From an uncultured Alphaproteobacteria bacterium (GTDB taxonomy: Bacteria; Pseudomonadota; Alphaproteobacteria; HIMB59; GCA-002718135): a stretch of 64,000 nucleotides of DNA. The translations under genes and the position numbers were made by a program. The notes beneath the pieces are model-generated. The model was not told where the DNA came from. It did not search any database and saw only the letters and a list, made by a program, of their open reading frames with translations. Position 1 is the stretch's first letter; every line of letters begins with the position of its first letter. Of this stretch, positions 34,188-43,654 are shown one piece after another. Location of the stretch: assembly GCA_902616075.1 (NCBI GenBank), contig CACMRK010000002.1, positions 62,001 to 126,000 of the forward strand. Reading direction: 5' to 3'.

Positions 34188-34481
34188 TTATTTTTTTATT
34201 TTTTCAAGATCACTACTATGAACCATAACCCAAAAACCTGGTCTATTTTTTTCACATAATGCTATTACTGGTGTCTTACCCTCTTCTTTGGCAAGCTTTG
34301 CGGTATCATCCCATAAACTAATTGCTGTATGCTTTGCTCTTAATTTACATTCTATGAATAAATCTTCATGAATTACATCAGCTCTTGTTACTTTACCATT
34401 ACCTCCGCTCAAAGGTGTCCTTTTCCCATTGAAATAGTTTGCAACATCTCTTTCTCTTTTTTTCCAGGCTTTATCAGGCAT
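34188..34481 (-). CDS. Small PD-(D/E)XK nuclease-like protein (Hjc-type resolvase-like, putative)
   Basis: 97 aa; KKRERDVANYF (acidic N-helix), TPLSGGNGK, RADVIHEDLFIECK (D...ExK), KTPVIALCEKNRPGFWVMV; lies tightly between yebC and tolQ. Confidence 0.68.
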   Translation of the reverse strand: MPDKAWKKRERDVANYFNGKRTPLSGGNGKVTRADVIHEDLFIECKLRAKHTAISLWDDTAKLAKEEGKTPVIALCEKNRPGFWVMVHSSDLEKIKK

Positions 34482-34495
34482 CTATATTCCTTTCA

Positions 34496-35245
34496 TTAGG
34501 CTGTCAGTGAAGATAAAACATTATCATCAACCTCAAAATTTGATGATACAACTTGAACGTCGTCATTGTCTTCTAAAACTTCAAGTAATTTAAATAGTTT
34601 GTCGGCTGTATCTTTTCCAATATTTATATTATTTTTACTTTTCCAAATTAAATTTGCAGAGTTAGTCTGACCATACTGTTTAATTAATTTATCATTAAGT
34701 TCATGCAAATCATTTTGATCACAGTATATTGAATATTCTGTGTCATTAATTTCATAATCTTCACTATTATTTTCAATAAGAAACTCTAAAAGTTGATCTT
34801 CTTTTACTATGTTTTTATCAAGAGTGATATTTCCAAATCTATCAAAACCAAAACTAACGCTTCCTGTTTCACCCAAATTACCTCCATGTTTGCTAAAAGA
34901 TGACCTAATCTCTGCAGCTGTTCTATTTTTATTATTTGTAAGGGCCTCAACTATTATTGCAACACCTTCAGGACCATACCCCTCATATCTGACTTCTTCA
35001 TAATTACTATCAGGATCATTTCCTTGACCTTTTTTAATTGCTCTTTCAATGTTATCTTTTGGCATATTTAGAGACTTGGCTGAAGAAATTGCAGATCTTA
35101 ATCTAATATTACTTTCAATATCTTCACCACCGACTTTGACTGCAACAGATATTTCTCTTCCAAGTCTTGAAAATACCTTTGCTCTTTTTTTATCTTGAGC
35201 ACCTTTTCGATGCATAATATTTTTAAACTTGGAGTGTCCTGCCAT
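34496..35245 (-). CDS. yebC: YebC/PmpR-family protein
   Basis: MAGHSKFKNIMHRKGAQDKKRAKVFSRLGREI, YEGYGPEGVAIIVEALTNNKNRTA. Confidence 0.98.
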   Translation of the reverse strand: MAGHSKFKNIMHRKGAQDKKRAKVFSRLGREISVAVKVGGEDIESNIRLRSAISSAKSLNMPKDNIERAIKKGQGNDPDSNYEEVRYEGYGPEGVAIIVEALTNNKNRTAAEIRSSFSKHGGNLGETGSVSFGFDRFGNITLDKNIVKEDQLLEFLIENNSEDYEINDTEYSIYCDQNDLHELNDKLIKQYGQTNSANLIWKSKNNINIGKDTADKLFKLLEVLEDNDDVQVVSSNFEVDDNVLSSLTA

Positions 35246-35324
35246 TTCGAGTAGATTTATAAATATTTTATCCGATGTTAGTAAAGATATAAAATATTAG
35301 ATAAATGTGTCTAATATATGTAAA

Positions 35325-36116
35325 TTATGTCTCTTGAATTGGGGTAATATTTTTGGCTAAACCATTATTAATATCAATTTCTATTAAAGCTCCACATATA
35401 GTTATATTTTCAGTAGCAGGTGTAAATCTACCTTCAGCCCTATATCCCTTAACAAATCCATGTATTGGATTATTTATATCGAAACCAATTATTGAATTGT
35501 AATCACCTGACATTCCAACATCTGTTTGATAAGCTGTTCCTTTGGGTAAAATAACACTGTCTGCTGTTGGCACATGAGTATGTGTACCTAAAACTGCCGT
35601 AACTTGTCCATCAACATAATACCCAAATGCCTTTTTTTCAGAAGTTGCTTCACCATGCATATCAATAATTATCGCATCACATGTACTACCTAATTTCTCT
35701 TTTTGAAGAAATTCAATTATACTTTTAAATGGATCATCTAATGATAAATTCATAAATAATCTTAGCATTACTTGTACTACGATAATTTTTTTTCCATTTA
35801 AAAGTTCAAACTTATAATATCCTTTTCCAGGAACACCGTCAGGGTAATTCAAAGCTCTGATTATCTTTGGATTTTCTTCAATATAAGAAAGCATATCTCT
35901 TTGATCCCATGCATGATTCCCAAGTGTAAGTAGATCTAATCCGCTGGAAAATAATTCTTCTGCATCCTTTTTTGAAAGTCCATAACCAGAAGTAGCATTT
36001 TCACCATTAGCAATAATCATGTCTGTATTGTATTTAGATTTGAGTGTTGGTATAATTTCTTTAATTTTTTTTCGTGACGCCTTACCGACAATATCACCTA
36101 TAAAAAGAATTTTCAT
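35325..36116 (-). CDS. YmdB-family (TIGR00282) metallophosphoesterase
   Basis: MKILFIGDIVGKASRKKI, ANGENATSGYGL, TLGNHAWDQRD, GTHTHVPTAD, TDVGMSGDYNSIIG. Confidence 0.93.
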   Translation of the reverse strand: MKILFIGDIVGKASRKKIKEIIPTLKSKYNTDMIIANGENATSGYGLSKKDAEELFSSGLDLLTLGNHAWDQRDMLSYIEENPKIIRALNYPDGVPGKGYYKFELLNGKKIIVVQVMLRLFMNLSLDDPFKSIIEFLQKEKLGSTCDAIIIDMHGEATSEKKAFGYYVDGQVTAVLGTHTHVPTADSVILPKGTAYQTDVGMSGDYNSIIGFDINNPIHGFVKGYRAEGRFTPATENITICGALIEIDINNGLAKNITPIQET

Positions 36117-36694
36117 TGAAAACTATATAAATTTTTTTCAGTAATAACATAATCCACTTTAAAATCAAATTTGTCTATGGGTATGTAATCTAATTTTTGT
36201 TCTTCATATGCATAGGCTACAGAGATGAATCTATGATTAATTTTATTTAAATAATCAAAAGTCCTGTCATAATAACCTCCCCCATAACCTAATCTATTTC
36301 CCTGATTATCAAAAGCTAAACAAGGTACAAAAATTAATTCAGGATTAAAAATTTTATTATTATTTTGAGGCTCTGATATATTCATATGTCCTTTTACAAA
36401 ATTTTCTTCACTCTTAAATTGTTTAAAGATTAAATGACTATTTTTTTTCTCAATTACAGGCAGACATAAAATTTTATTTTTAATAAAGATAAGATTGTTT
36501 AGCTCTCTTGTATTTATCTCAGAATTTATAGAAATAAAACTAGATACTATATTGATTTCTTGAAAGTTAATTTTTTCAAAAAATTCATTAAACAAAGATA
36601 AAGCAAAATGAGATGGCTTGTTATTGAAAATCTTATCTCTTATAATTTTTTGTTTTTTTCTGATAATTGATTTTTCATCTTTAATATTATTCAT
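36113..36694 (-). CDS. fau: 5-formyltetrahydrofolate cyclo-ligase
   Basis: LIFVPCLAFDNQGNRLGYGGGYYDRTF; next to zapA. Confidence 0.92.
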   Translation of the reverse strand: MNNIKDEKSIIRKKQKIIRDKIFNNKPSHFALSLFNEFFEKINFQEINIVSSFISINSEINTRELNNLIFIKNKILCLPVIEKKNSHLIFKQFKSEENFVKGHMNISEPQNNNKIFNPELIFVPCLAFDNQGNRLGYGGGYYDRTFDYLNKINHRFISVAYAYEEQKLDYIPIDKFDFKVDYVITEKNLYSFQ

Positions 36695-37106
36695 AATAAG
36701 AATTCTTAATTATATCAATTAAACCCTCTACTTTTTTATTTATTTCATCAAATTCTTGATCTAATTTCAATTTTTCATCTTCTAAAATTTTTTTTTCATT
36801 TTGTAGTTTTAGTATTTTATCTTTAAGTTCTAAATTGTTCTTTAGATATTCTTCATTCTTGGCATCATTTACTTCTGAACTTCTTTCTACATTTAATTTT
36901 TCTGAAAGCTCTGCTTGAAGCTCAATAGAAAGAAGTGATAACAATATAGTATCACTTATTTTTCCATTAGAATATTTTGGATTTTGTAATTTATCATCAA
37001 TTTTTTCATTAATTAAATTTATTGAATCTATTATTTTTTTTTCATCTTTTTTTTCATATTCTAATGATATTTCTCTGTTTAAAATTTTTGTCTTATAAAA
37101 AGGCAT
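36687..37106 (-). CDS. zapA: Cell division protein ZapA-like
   Basis: 139 aa, N-terminal ILNREISLEYEKKDEKKIIDSINLINEKI and C-terminal coiled coil; zapA-fau synteny. Confidence 0.75.
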   Translation of the reverse strand: MPFYKTKILNREISLEYEKKDEKKIIDSINLINEKIDDKLQNPKYSNGKISDTILLSLLSIELQAELSEKLNVERSSEVNDAKNEEYLKNNLELKDKILKLQNEKKILEDEKLKLDQEFDEINKKVEGLIDIIKNSYYE

Positions 37107-37108
37107 AG

Positions 37109-37297
37109 TTATTTCTTAATTAGAAGTTCCAATTCATCAATATACTCGGACATTTGTTTTCGTAAATTTTTAATTTCATTTTCAAGATTTTTAATTTTTT
37201 CTTTTTTGGAAATATGATGATCCCTAAAATCTTCTACAGCTGATCTTAGATTATTTAAGTTTTCGCTTAGAACTGTAATTTTTTTTTGTATTTCCAT
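37109..37297 (-). CDS. Small coiled-coil protein (DUF4164-like)
   Basis: 62 aa coiled coil upstream of zapA, divergent from tkt; position matches the alphaproteobacterial DUF4164 gene. Confidence 0.6.
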   Translation of the reverse strand: MEIQKKITVLSENLNNLRSAVEDFRDHHISKKEKIKNLENEIKNLRKQMSEYIDELELLIKK

Positions 37298-37382
37298 TAT
37301 AATTTTATAGTTTGTAATTTTATAATTGTCACTGTAATGAACCCATATTAAATAATTTTATATCAACCATAAAGGTAAGTAT

Positions 37383-39359
37383 TTGAATAATTTAAATAAT
37401 ATCAACAATCTAAGACAATTATCAAATTGTATTAGATTTTTATCAATGGATGCAGTGGAAAAAGCAAAATCTGGTCATCCTGGTATGCCTATGGGTATGG
37501 CAGACATCGCAACAATTCTTTATAAAAATCATTTAAAGTTTAATCCGAATGATCCGGAGTGGATTGATAGAGATAGATTAATTATTTCAAATGGGCATGG
37601 CTCAATGCTTTTATACTCTTGTTTGTATCTAACAGGATATAAAGACATTGACATAAATCAAATTAAAAATTTTAGACAATTACATAATAAAACTGCAGGT
37701 CACCCAGAATACGGAAGTGCAGAAGGGATAGAAACAACTACTGGGCCTTTGTCTCAAGGTTTAGCAAATGCAGTTGGAATGGCGCTAGCGGAAAAAAAAT
37801 TATCAAATAATTATGGAAAAGAATTATTCGATCATTACACTTATGTTTTTGCTGGAGATGGATGCTTAATGGAAGGTTTAAGTCATGAAGCATGTAGTCT
37901 CGCAGGACATTTAAAATTAAATAAGCTTATTATGTTTTTTGATAATAATTCTATTTCCATAGATGGATCAACAGATCTTTCAGTTTCAGACAATGTGAAA
38001 AAAAGATTTGAAGCTTATAATTGGAATATAATTGAAATAGATGGTCATAAATATGAGGAAATTGATCAAGCTATAATTCAAGCAAAAAAAAATGATGCTC
38101 CAACAATTATATCTTGTAAAACTAAAATTGGTTTTGGTGCTCCAAACAAAGAGGGTTCAGCTTCATCACATGGTTCACCTCTTGGTGAAGATGAAATTAG
38201 TTTAACAAGAAAAAAATTAGAATGGAATTATTCGCCGTTTGAAATTCCAGATGATTTATTACGTGAGTGGAGAAGTTTCTATAAAAGAAATATAGAATCA
38301 AGAAATTCATGGTTATCAAAAAACAAAGAATTAATTGAAAGTAAAAATTTTAAAGATAGTTTTTATCAAAAAATTGATCATCAAATTCCAGAAAAACTTA
38401 GTGAATTAAAATCTGAGCATTTTAATGATAAAACAAATTGTGCATCAAGAAAATCGAGTGAGCTAACGTTAAATTTAATTTCAAACTATCAAAAAAATCT
38501 TATTGGTGGTTCTGCTGATCTTACTGGATCAAACAACACTAAAGCAAAAGATATGAATGTAATTACATCTGATAATTTTAATGGCAATTATATTCATTAC
38601 GGCATCAGAGAGCATGGAATGGCTGGAGTAATGAATGGCATTTCTTTGCATAAAGGTTTAATTCCGTACGGAGGAACGTTTTTGGTATTCACTGATTATT
38701 GCAGACCTTCAATTAGGTTATCAGCTATTATGAATATACCAGTTATTTATGTAATGACACATGACTCAATAGGATTAGGAGAAGATGGGCCGACCCATCA
38801 ACCAGTTGAACATCTTGCATCTCTGAGAGCTATACCAAATTTAACAATCATTAGGCCTTGTGATATTATTGAAACTATAGAAGCATGGGAATGTGCCATT
38901 AACAATACTGGACCAACAATCTTAGTTTTAACAAGACAAAATCTACCAATGTTACAAAAAGAGAACCGAAAAGAAAATCTTGTAAAAAAAGGTGCTTATA
39001 AAATAAGAGATTTTAAAGAATATGATGCAACAATTTTATCTTCTGGTTCTGAAGTTGAGATTGCTTGCTCTGCATCAAATAAACTTTTTGAAAATAATGA
39101 TTTAAAGATAAGAGTTGTCAGCATGTCTTCATTTGAATTGTTTGAGAAAAATGATGATAGCTATAAAAATGAAATTCTAGGAAATAAACCTATTTTTGCT
39201 ATTGAGGCTGGAGTAATAAATGGTTGGGAAAAATATATTAAAAATGAAAATTTTGTTGGTATGTTAACTTTTGGTGAAAGTGGTCCATACAAAGATTTAT
39301 ATAACCACTTTAAGATAACAGATGATTACTTAATTGAAAAAATAATTAAAACTTTATAA
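37383..39359 (+). CDS. tkt: Transketolase
   Basis: SGHPGMPMGMADIA, FAGDGCLMEGLSHEA, HDSIGLGEDGPTHQPVEHLASLRAIPN; TTG start. Confidence 0.98.
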   Translation: MNNLNNINNLRQLSNCIRFLSMDAVEKAKSGHPGMPMGMADIATILYKNHLKFNPNDPEWIDRDRLIISNGHGSMLLYSCLYLTGYKDIDINQIKNFRQLHNKTAGHPEYGSAEGIETTTGPLSQGLANAVGMALAEKKLSNNYGKELFDHYTYVFAGDGCLMEGLSHEACSLAGHLKLNKLIMFFDNNSISIDGSTDLSVSDNVKKRFEAYNWNIIEIDGHKYEEIDQAIIQAKKNDAPTIISCKTKIGFGAPNKEGSASSHGSPLGEDEISLTRKKLEWNYSPFEIPDDLLREWRSFYKRNIESRNSWLSKNKELIESKNFKDSFYQKIDHQIPEKLSELKSEHFNDKTNCASRKSSELTLNLISNYQKNLIGGSADLTGSNNTKAKDMNVITSDNFNGNYIHYGIREHGMAGVMNGISLHKGLIPYGGTFLVFTDYCRPSIRLSAIMNIPVIYVMTHDSIGLGEDGPTHQPVEHLASLRAIPNLTIIRPCDIIETIEAWECAINNTGPTILVLTRQNLPMLQKENRKENLVKKGAYKIRDFKEYDATILSSGSEVEIACSASNKLFENNDLKIRVVSMSSFELFEKNDDSYKNEILGNKPIFAIEAGVINGWEKYIKNENFVGMLTFGESGPYKDLYNHFKITDDYLIEKIIKTL

Positions 39360-39370
39360 AAAGGAGAAAT

Positions 39371-40375
39371 ATGAAAGTTGCAATAAATGGATTTGGAAGA
39401 ATTGGAAAACTTGTTTTTAGAGCTTTATTAGAAAAAAATCCTAAAGATATTAATATTGTAGCTATTAATGAACTAGGTAGTGTTGAGAGCAGTGCTCACT
39501 TACTTAAATATGACAGTGTTCACGGTATTCTTAAAGATGGAATTAGTTCAATCAAAAATGGATTAAAAATTGGTAAACATAAAATTAATTTTTATTCCGA
39601 AAGAGATCCAAATAACCTTCCTTGGAAATCACTCAAGGTAGATGTTGTTCTTGAATGTAGTGGTGTTTTTACTTCAAAAGAAAAGGCGATTTCTCATTTA
39701 AATGCAGGAGCAAAAAAAGTTATTATTTCAGCACCAGCTTCAAATGTAGATGCTACAATTGTACAAGGTGTAAATAACGATACCATTAAAAAAAATCATA
39801 ACGTAATTTCAAATGGATCTTGTACTACTAACTGTCTTGCTCCTTTAGCTATGGTTCTTGATGAAAAATTAGGAATTGAAAGTGGTTTCATGACAACTAT
39901 TCATAGTTACACTGGTGATCAAAGAACTGTTGATCAAACCCATTCTGACTTTAGAAGAGCAAGGGCAGCAGCTGAGTCAATGATTCCGACTTCTACAGGA
40001 GCAGCAAAGGCTTTGAGTCTAGTCTTACCAAAATTAAAAGGTAAACTAGATGGAACTGCTATTCGAGTACCTACTCCTAATGTCTCACTTATAGATCTTA
40101 CATTTGTAAGTAAGAAAAAAACTAGCCCAGAAAAAATTAATTCTATAGTTCTTCAAGCTTCAAAAACTAAAAAATTAAATGGAATTCTAACAACAAACTC
40201 ATTACCTCTAGTTTCAATTGATTTTAATCATAATTCAAGCAGTTCTATATTTGATATGAGTCAAACTCAAGTTGTCAAAGATAAATTCTGTAGAGTTTTA
40301 TCTTGGTATGATAATGAATGGGGATTCTCAAATAGAATGGTAGACACTATGGTTGATCTTAAAAAATTTATTTAG
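39371..40375 (+). CDS. gap: Glyceraldehyde-3-phosphate dehydrogenase
   Basis: KVAINGFGRIGKLVFRAL, SNGSCTTNCLAPLA, SWYDNEWGFSNRMVD. Confidence 0.98.
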   Translation: MKVAINGFGRIGKLVFRALLEKNPKDINIVAINELGSVESSAHLLKYDSVHGILKDGISSIKNGLKIGKHKINFYSERDPNNLPWKSLKVDVVLECSGVFTSKEKAISHLNAGAKKVIISAPASNVDATIVQGVNNDTIKKNHNVISNGSCTTNCLAPLAMVLDEKLGIESGFMTTIHSYTGDQRTVDQTHSDFRRARAAAESMIPTSTGAAKALSLVLPKLKGKLDGTAIRVPTPNVSLIDLTFVSKKKTSPEKINSIVLQASKTKKLNGILTTNSLPLVSIDFNHNSSSSIFDMSQTQVVKDKFCRVLSWYDNEWGFSNRMVDTMVDLKKFI

Positions 40376-40773
40376 TGGCTAAAAAAATTTGTTTTGCAGT
40401 ATCGACACTAACACAAATTGAAAATTTAATAGAACTTCGAAAATCAAAGTTCAAAACTTCGATCATATTTATAAAATATTTTTTAATTAAAGGTTTTGGG
40501 ATAGAGTGGCTTAGAACGTTAATAAACCATATTAAAAATAAATATAAGTCACACAATATTAAGTTTTTTATCGACTCAGGCTATGATCAAGGTCTTAGTA
40601 TATTATTAACTCACGAAAATATTGATTTTTTAAAATTAAAAAATAATAAAATCATCTTAAATAAAATTAATCAAATTGCTAAAAAAAATAAGGTTTTATT
40701 AAATCCAACTTTTGATGTAGTAGATCTTACGAAAATTAAAAATATACAAAAAAAACTTAAGATAAAACTATGA
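40375..40773 (+). CDS. Conserved-looking small protein of unknown function between gap and efp
   Basis: 132 aa, GTG start abutting the gap stop, overlaps efp by 4 nt; alternating hydrophobic beta / helix pattern (IKFFIDSGYDQGLSILLTHENIDFLKL). Confidence 0.75.
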   Translation: MAKKICFAVSTLTQIENLIELRKSKFKTSIIFIKYFLIKGFGIEWLRTLINHIKNKYKSHNIKFFIDSGYDQGLSILLTHENIDFLKLKNNKIILNKINQIAKKNKVLLNPTFDVVDLTKIKNIQKKLKIKL

Positions 40774-41339
40774 AAATAGATGGAAATGAAATTAAAGTTG
40801 GAAATATTTTAGAGATTAATAACAAACTTTGGAAAGTTTTGAAAACCCAGCATACTCAACCAGGAAAGGGTGGTGCCTACTTACAGGCTGAACTTAAAGA
40901 AATAAGAGAAGGTACTAAAATGAATAGTAGGTTTAGATCATCAGAAACAGTAGAAAGAGCTATCCTTGATGAAAAAGAATTTCAATATCTTTATGAGGAT
41001 AATAATAATTTTATATTCATGGATAAACAAACTTATGAACAAATAGAACTTGGCTCAGATATATTAACTGAGGATCAATCAAAATTTTTAGTTGAGAATA
41101 GCGATGTTATTATTAATTTTTATAATGAAAAACCGGTTGGAATTGACTTACCTGATACTGTAGAATTAACTGTTTTAGAAACTGAAGGAGTTGTAAAAGG
41201 TCAAACAGCTGCTTCATCATATAAACCAGCTACTTTAGAAAAGAATATTAAAACATCTGTACCTCAGTTTATAGCAGTTAATGATAAAATAGTAATAAGT
41301 ACAATTGATGGTAGTTATATCGAAAAATCTAAAAATTAA
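40770..41339 (+). CDS. efp: Elongation factor P
   Basis: NKLWKVLKTQHTQPGKGGAYLQAELKEIREGTKMNSRFRSSETVERA. Confidence 0.98.
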   Translation: MKIDGNEIKVGNILEINNKLWKVLKTQHTQPGKGGAYLQAELKEIREGTKMNSRFRSSETVERAILDEKEFQYLYEDNNNFIFMDKQTYEQIELGSDILTEDQSKFLVENSDVIINFYNEKPVGIDLPDTVELTVLETEGVVKGQTAASSYKPATLEKNIKTSVPQFIAVNDKIVISTIDGSYIEKSKN

Positions 41340-42115
41340 TGCAGCCTGCTGTAATTAATATCTTTGAAAAGGCAGTAAAAAAAGCTGGTAAAATATTGTT
41401 AAGAGATTTTGGAGAATTAGAAAATTTACAAATACAATCTAAATCAGTTGGAGATTTTGTAACAAATGCAGATATTAAAGTCGAAAAAACACTTTTAGAA
41501 ACTCTAAAATATTATTATCCAGATTATACTTACATAACTGAAGAAACTGGTGAAATAAAAGGTGATGAAAACACAATTATTATTGATCCAATTGATGGAA
41601 CATCAAACTTTATTCATGGAATACCTCATGTTGGAATAATCGTTGCTAAAATGACAAATGATGAAATCACAGACGGTGTGATTTATAATCCAATTTTAAA
41701 CGAATTTTTTTGGAGTTCTAAGGGTAAAGGTTCGTGGTGTAATAATAGTAGACTTCGAGTGTCAAACAGGCAAATTTTTTCAGATTGCTTGATAGGCACT
41801 GGTCTTCCGTTTGGAGAAAGAATTTATAAAAACTATTTAAGTGAGATTGATGAAATCCTAAAATCATCTGCAGGAATAAGAAGACTCGGTTCTGCAGGCC
41901 TTGATCTTGCTTATGTTGCCTCAGGTAAATTAGATGGTTTTTGGGAAAAAGATCTAAATTTATGGGATGTTTCAACGGGCATTCTTTTAGTTAAAGAAGC
42001 TGGGGGAAAAATTTCTAAAATAGATGGAAATCAATGGGAAATAAATTCTCGTGATTTAGTCGCTTCAAATAATAAAATTCATAATGAATTAGTTAAAAAA
42101 CTTACTTTACTTTGA
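41339..42115 (+). CDS. suhB: Inositol monophosphatase family protein (SuhB-like)
   Basis: DFVTNADIKVEKTL, IIDPIDGTSNFIHGIPH, LNLWDVSTGILLVKEAGG. Confidence 0.94.
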   Translation: MQPAVINIFEKAVKKAGKILLRDFGELENLQIQSKSVGDFVTNADIKVEKTLLETLKYYYPDYTYITEETGEIKGDENTIIIDPIDGTSNFIHGIPHVGIIVAKMTNDEITDGVIYNPILNEFFWSSKGKGSWCNNSRLRVSNRQIFSDCLIGTGLPFGERIYKNYLSEIDEILKSSAGIRRLGSAGLDLAYVASGKLDGFWEKDLNLWDVSTGILLVKEAGGKISKIDGNQWEINSRDLVASNNKIHNELVKKLTLL

Positions 42116-42139
42116 AATCTATATAAATATAAGACAGGC

Positions 42140-42367
42140 ATGAAAAAAGATATACATCCTAAATATCATGAAATAAACGTTGTTATGACTGATGGATCCA
42201 CTTTTAAAACTAGATCTACTTGGGGTAAAGAAGGTGATACTCTTAAATTAGAAATTGATTCTAAATCTCATCCAGCATGGACCGGTGGTAAGGCTGGTCT
42301 TAATGAATCAGAAGGACAGGTAGCTAGATTCCAAAAAAGATTTAAAGGTCTTAAAATTAATAAATAA
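42140..42367 (+). CDS. rpmE: 50S ribosomal protein L31
   Basis: [27 protein letters not shown]...[10 protein letters not shown]. Confidence 0.97.
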   Translation: MKKDIHPKYHEINVVMTDGSTFKTRSTWGKEGDTLKLEIDSKSHPAWTGGKAGLNESEGQVARFQKRFKGLKINK

Positions 42368-42556
42368 TTATTTAAAAAACTTTTCAGCATTAAGTTTTAA
42401 ATTTTCCTTCTTTTTTATCTCATCTTGAACTCTTAGTATTTCAGTTTGAAGTTCAGAAATATAATTTTGCAAATCCTCAACACTGAAATCATCCAAATTT
42501 AATATTTTAACCGTCTTTTGTTTTTCATCAACTTCAAAAAAATCTGTCATAGTCAT
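42368..42556 (-). CDS. DUF1192-like small protein
   Basis: 62 aa; LDDFSVEDLQNYISELQTEILRVQDEIKKKE. Confidence 0.75.
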   Translation of the reverse strand: MTMTDFFEVDEKQKTVKILNLDDFSVEDLQNYISELQTEILRVQDEIKKKENLKLNAEKFFK

Positions 42557-42600
42557 ATTTTGTTATATATTATTTTTTGATTATATTATATGAGCCAATT

Positions 42601-43143
42601 ATGAAATATCCTTTAATGCCTAAAGCAACAGCAATATGGTTAGTTGAAAATACAGCTTTAACGTTTGATCAAATAGCTGAATTCTGTGGATTACATGAAT
42701 TAGAGGTTCAAGGAATAGCTGATGGAGAAGTTGCTGTCGGTATGAGAGGTTATGATCCAATTGATAATAATCAATTAACAAAAGAAGAAATTGAAAGATG
42801 TGAAAAAGATGATGCAGCTCGTTTGAGTCTTATTAAGTCTGATGTAATTGAAGATTTACCACCAAGAAAAAAAGATTCTAAATATACACCTCTTTCTTTA
42901 AGACAAGAAAAGCCATATGCTATTTTGTGGCTTATAAAAAGATATCCGACTGAATTAAGTAGTTCTCAAATTGCAAAACTTACCGGCTCAACAAAAAATA
43001 CAGTAGAGGCCATAAGAAATGGTACATACAGAGAAGCAGTTCTTGAGGCAAAGAGTCCAATGGATGTTGGTTTATGTACTTATAATGATCTTGAAAGAAC
43101 ATTAAATAGAACTAGAACAAAAAAATTAGATCAAGAAAATTAA
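42601..43143 (+). CDS. DUF1013 / TrcR-like cell-cycle transcriptional regulator
   Basis: MPKATAIWLVENTALTFDQIAEFCGLHELEVQGIADGEVAVGMRGYDPIDNNQLTKEEIERCE; likely start at 42601. Confidence 0.88.
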   Translation: MKYPLMPKATAIWLVENTALTFDQIAEFCGLHELEVQGIADGEVAVGMRGYDPIDNNQLTKEEIERCEKDDAARLSLIKSDVIEDLPPRKKDSKYTPLSLRQEKPYAILWLIKRYPTELSSSQIAKLTGSTKNTVEAIRNGTYREAVLEAKSPMDVGLCTYNDLERTLNRTRTKKLDQEN

Positions 43144-43652
43144 CCATTTTTTATAACGTAATTTAGATAATATAACATCAAGATCATCCAAAATAATACC
43201 ATTGAAATAATAAAAATCTGAAAGTTATATATTTTTATAACTCCGATGGGCTCACCAAGATAATAGGTTAAAGGTCCTAAAACTCCACTTAAAATAATTC
43301 CTAAAATTTTATAACTTTTAAAAAAAGTAAGAATTTCATCAAAAAGAGTACTAAAACTAAACCATAAAACAATCATCCATAATGGCAGAGTACCAAGTTT
43401 AGCAATAGTTTCAAAATCGTAAATTTGGAAATAAACTAATAAAGTATCAAAAAAATATCCTGGAACTGAAATCAAAAGTGAAATCTTAATAAATTTTTGT
43501 TTATTATGATTAAAATAAAAATAAGTTAATAAGAAAATAATTCCAACCCAAACGCCCAACATAGGATTAGAAAATTTTGTTTCACCAAATACACAGGCTA
43601 ACCAAGTTAGTTGATAGCCAGTTAAGACTAAAAATACTTTTAGTTTTTGCAT
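43140..43652 (-). CDS. DUF2878-family membrane protein
   Basis: 170 aa polytopic; TGYQLTWLACVFGE, GVLGPLTYYLGEPIGVI; last gene of the cfa operon. Confidence 0.8.
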   Translation of the reverse strand: MQKLKVFLVLTGYQLTWLACVFGETKFSNPMLGVWVGIIFLLTYFYFNHNKQKFIKISLLISVPGYFFDTLLVYFQIYDFETIAKLGTLPLWMIVLWFSFSTLFDEILTFFKSYKILGIILSGVLGPLTYYLGEPIGVIKIYNFQIFIISMVLFWMILMLYYLNYVIKNG

Positions 43653-43654
43653 TT

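Noticed and set aside
35294-35317. ATATTAGA...TCTAATAT hairpin between yebC and the YmdB-family gene
   Set aside because: AT-dominated 8-bp stem with 8-nt loop; expected by chance in this composition.
42577-42600. Extended start of the DUF1013 ORF
   Set aside because: Homology begins around MKYPLMPKATAIW (42601).
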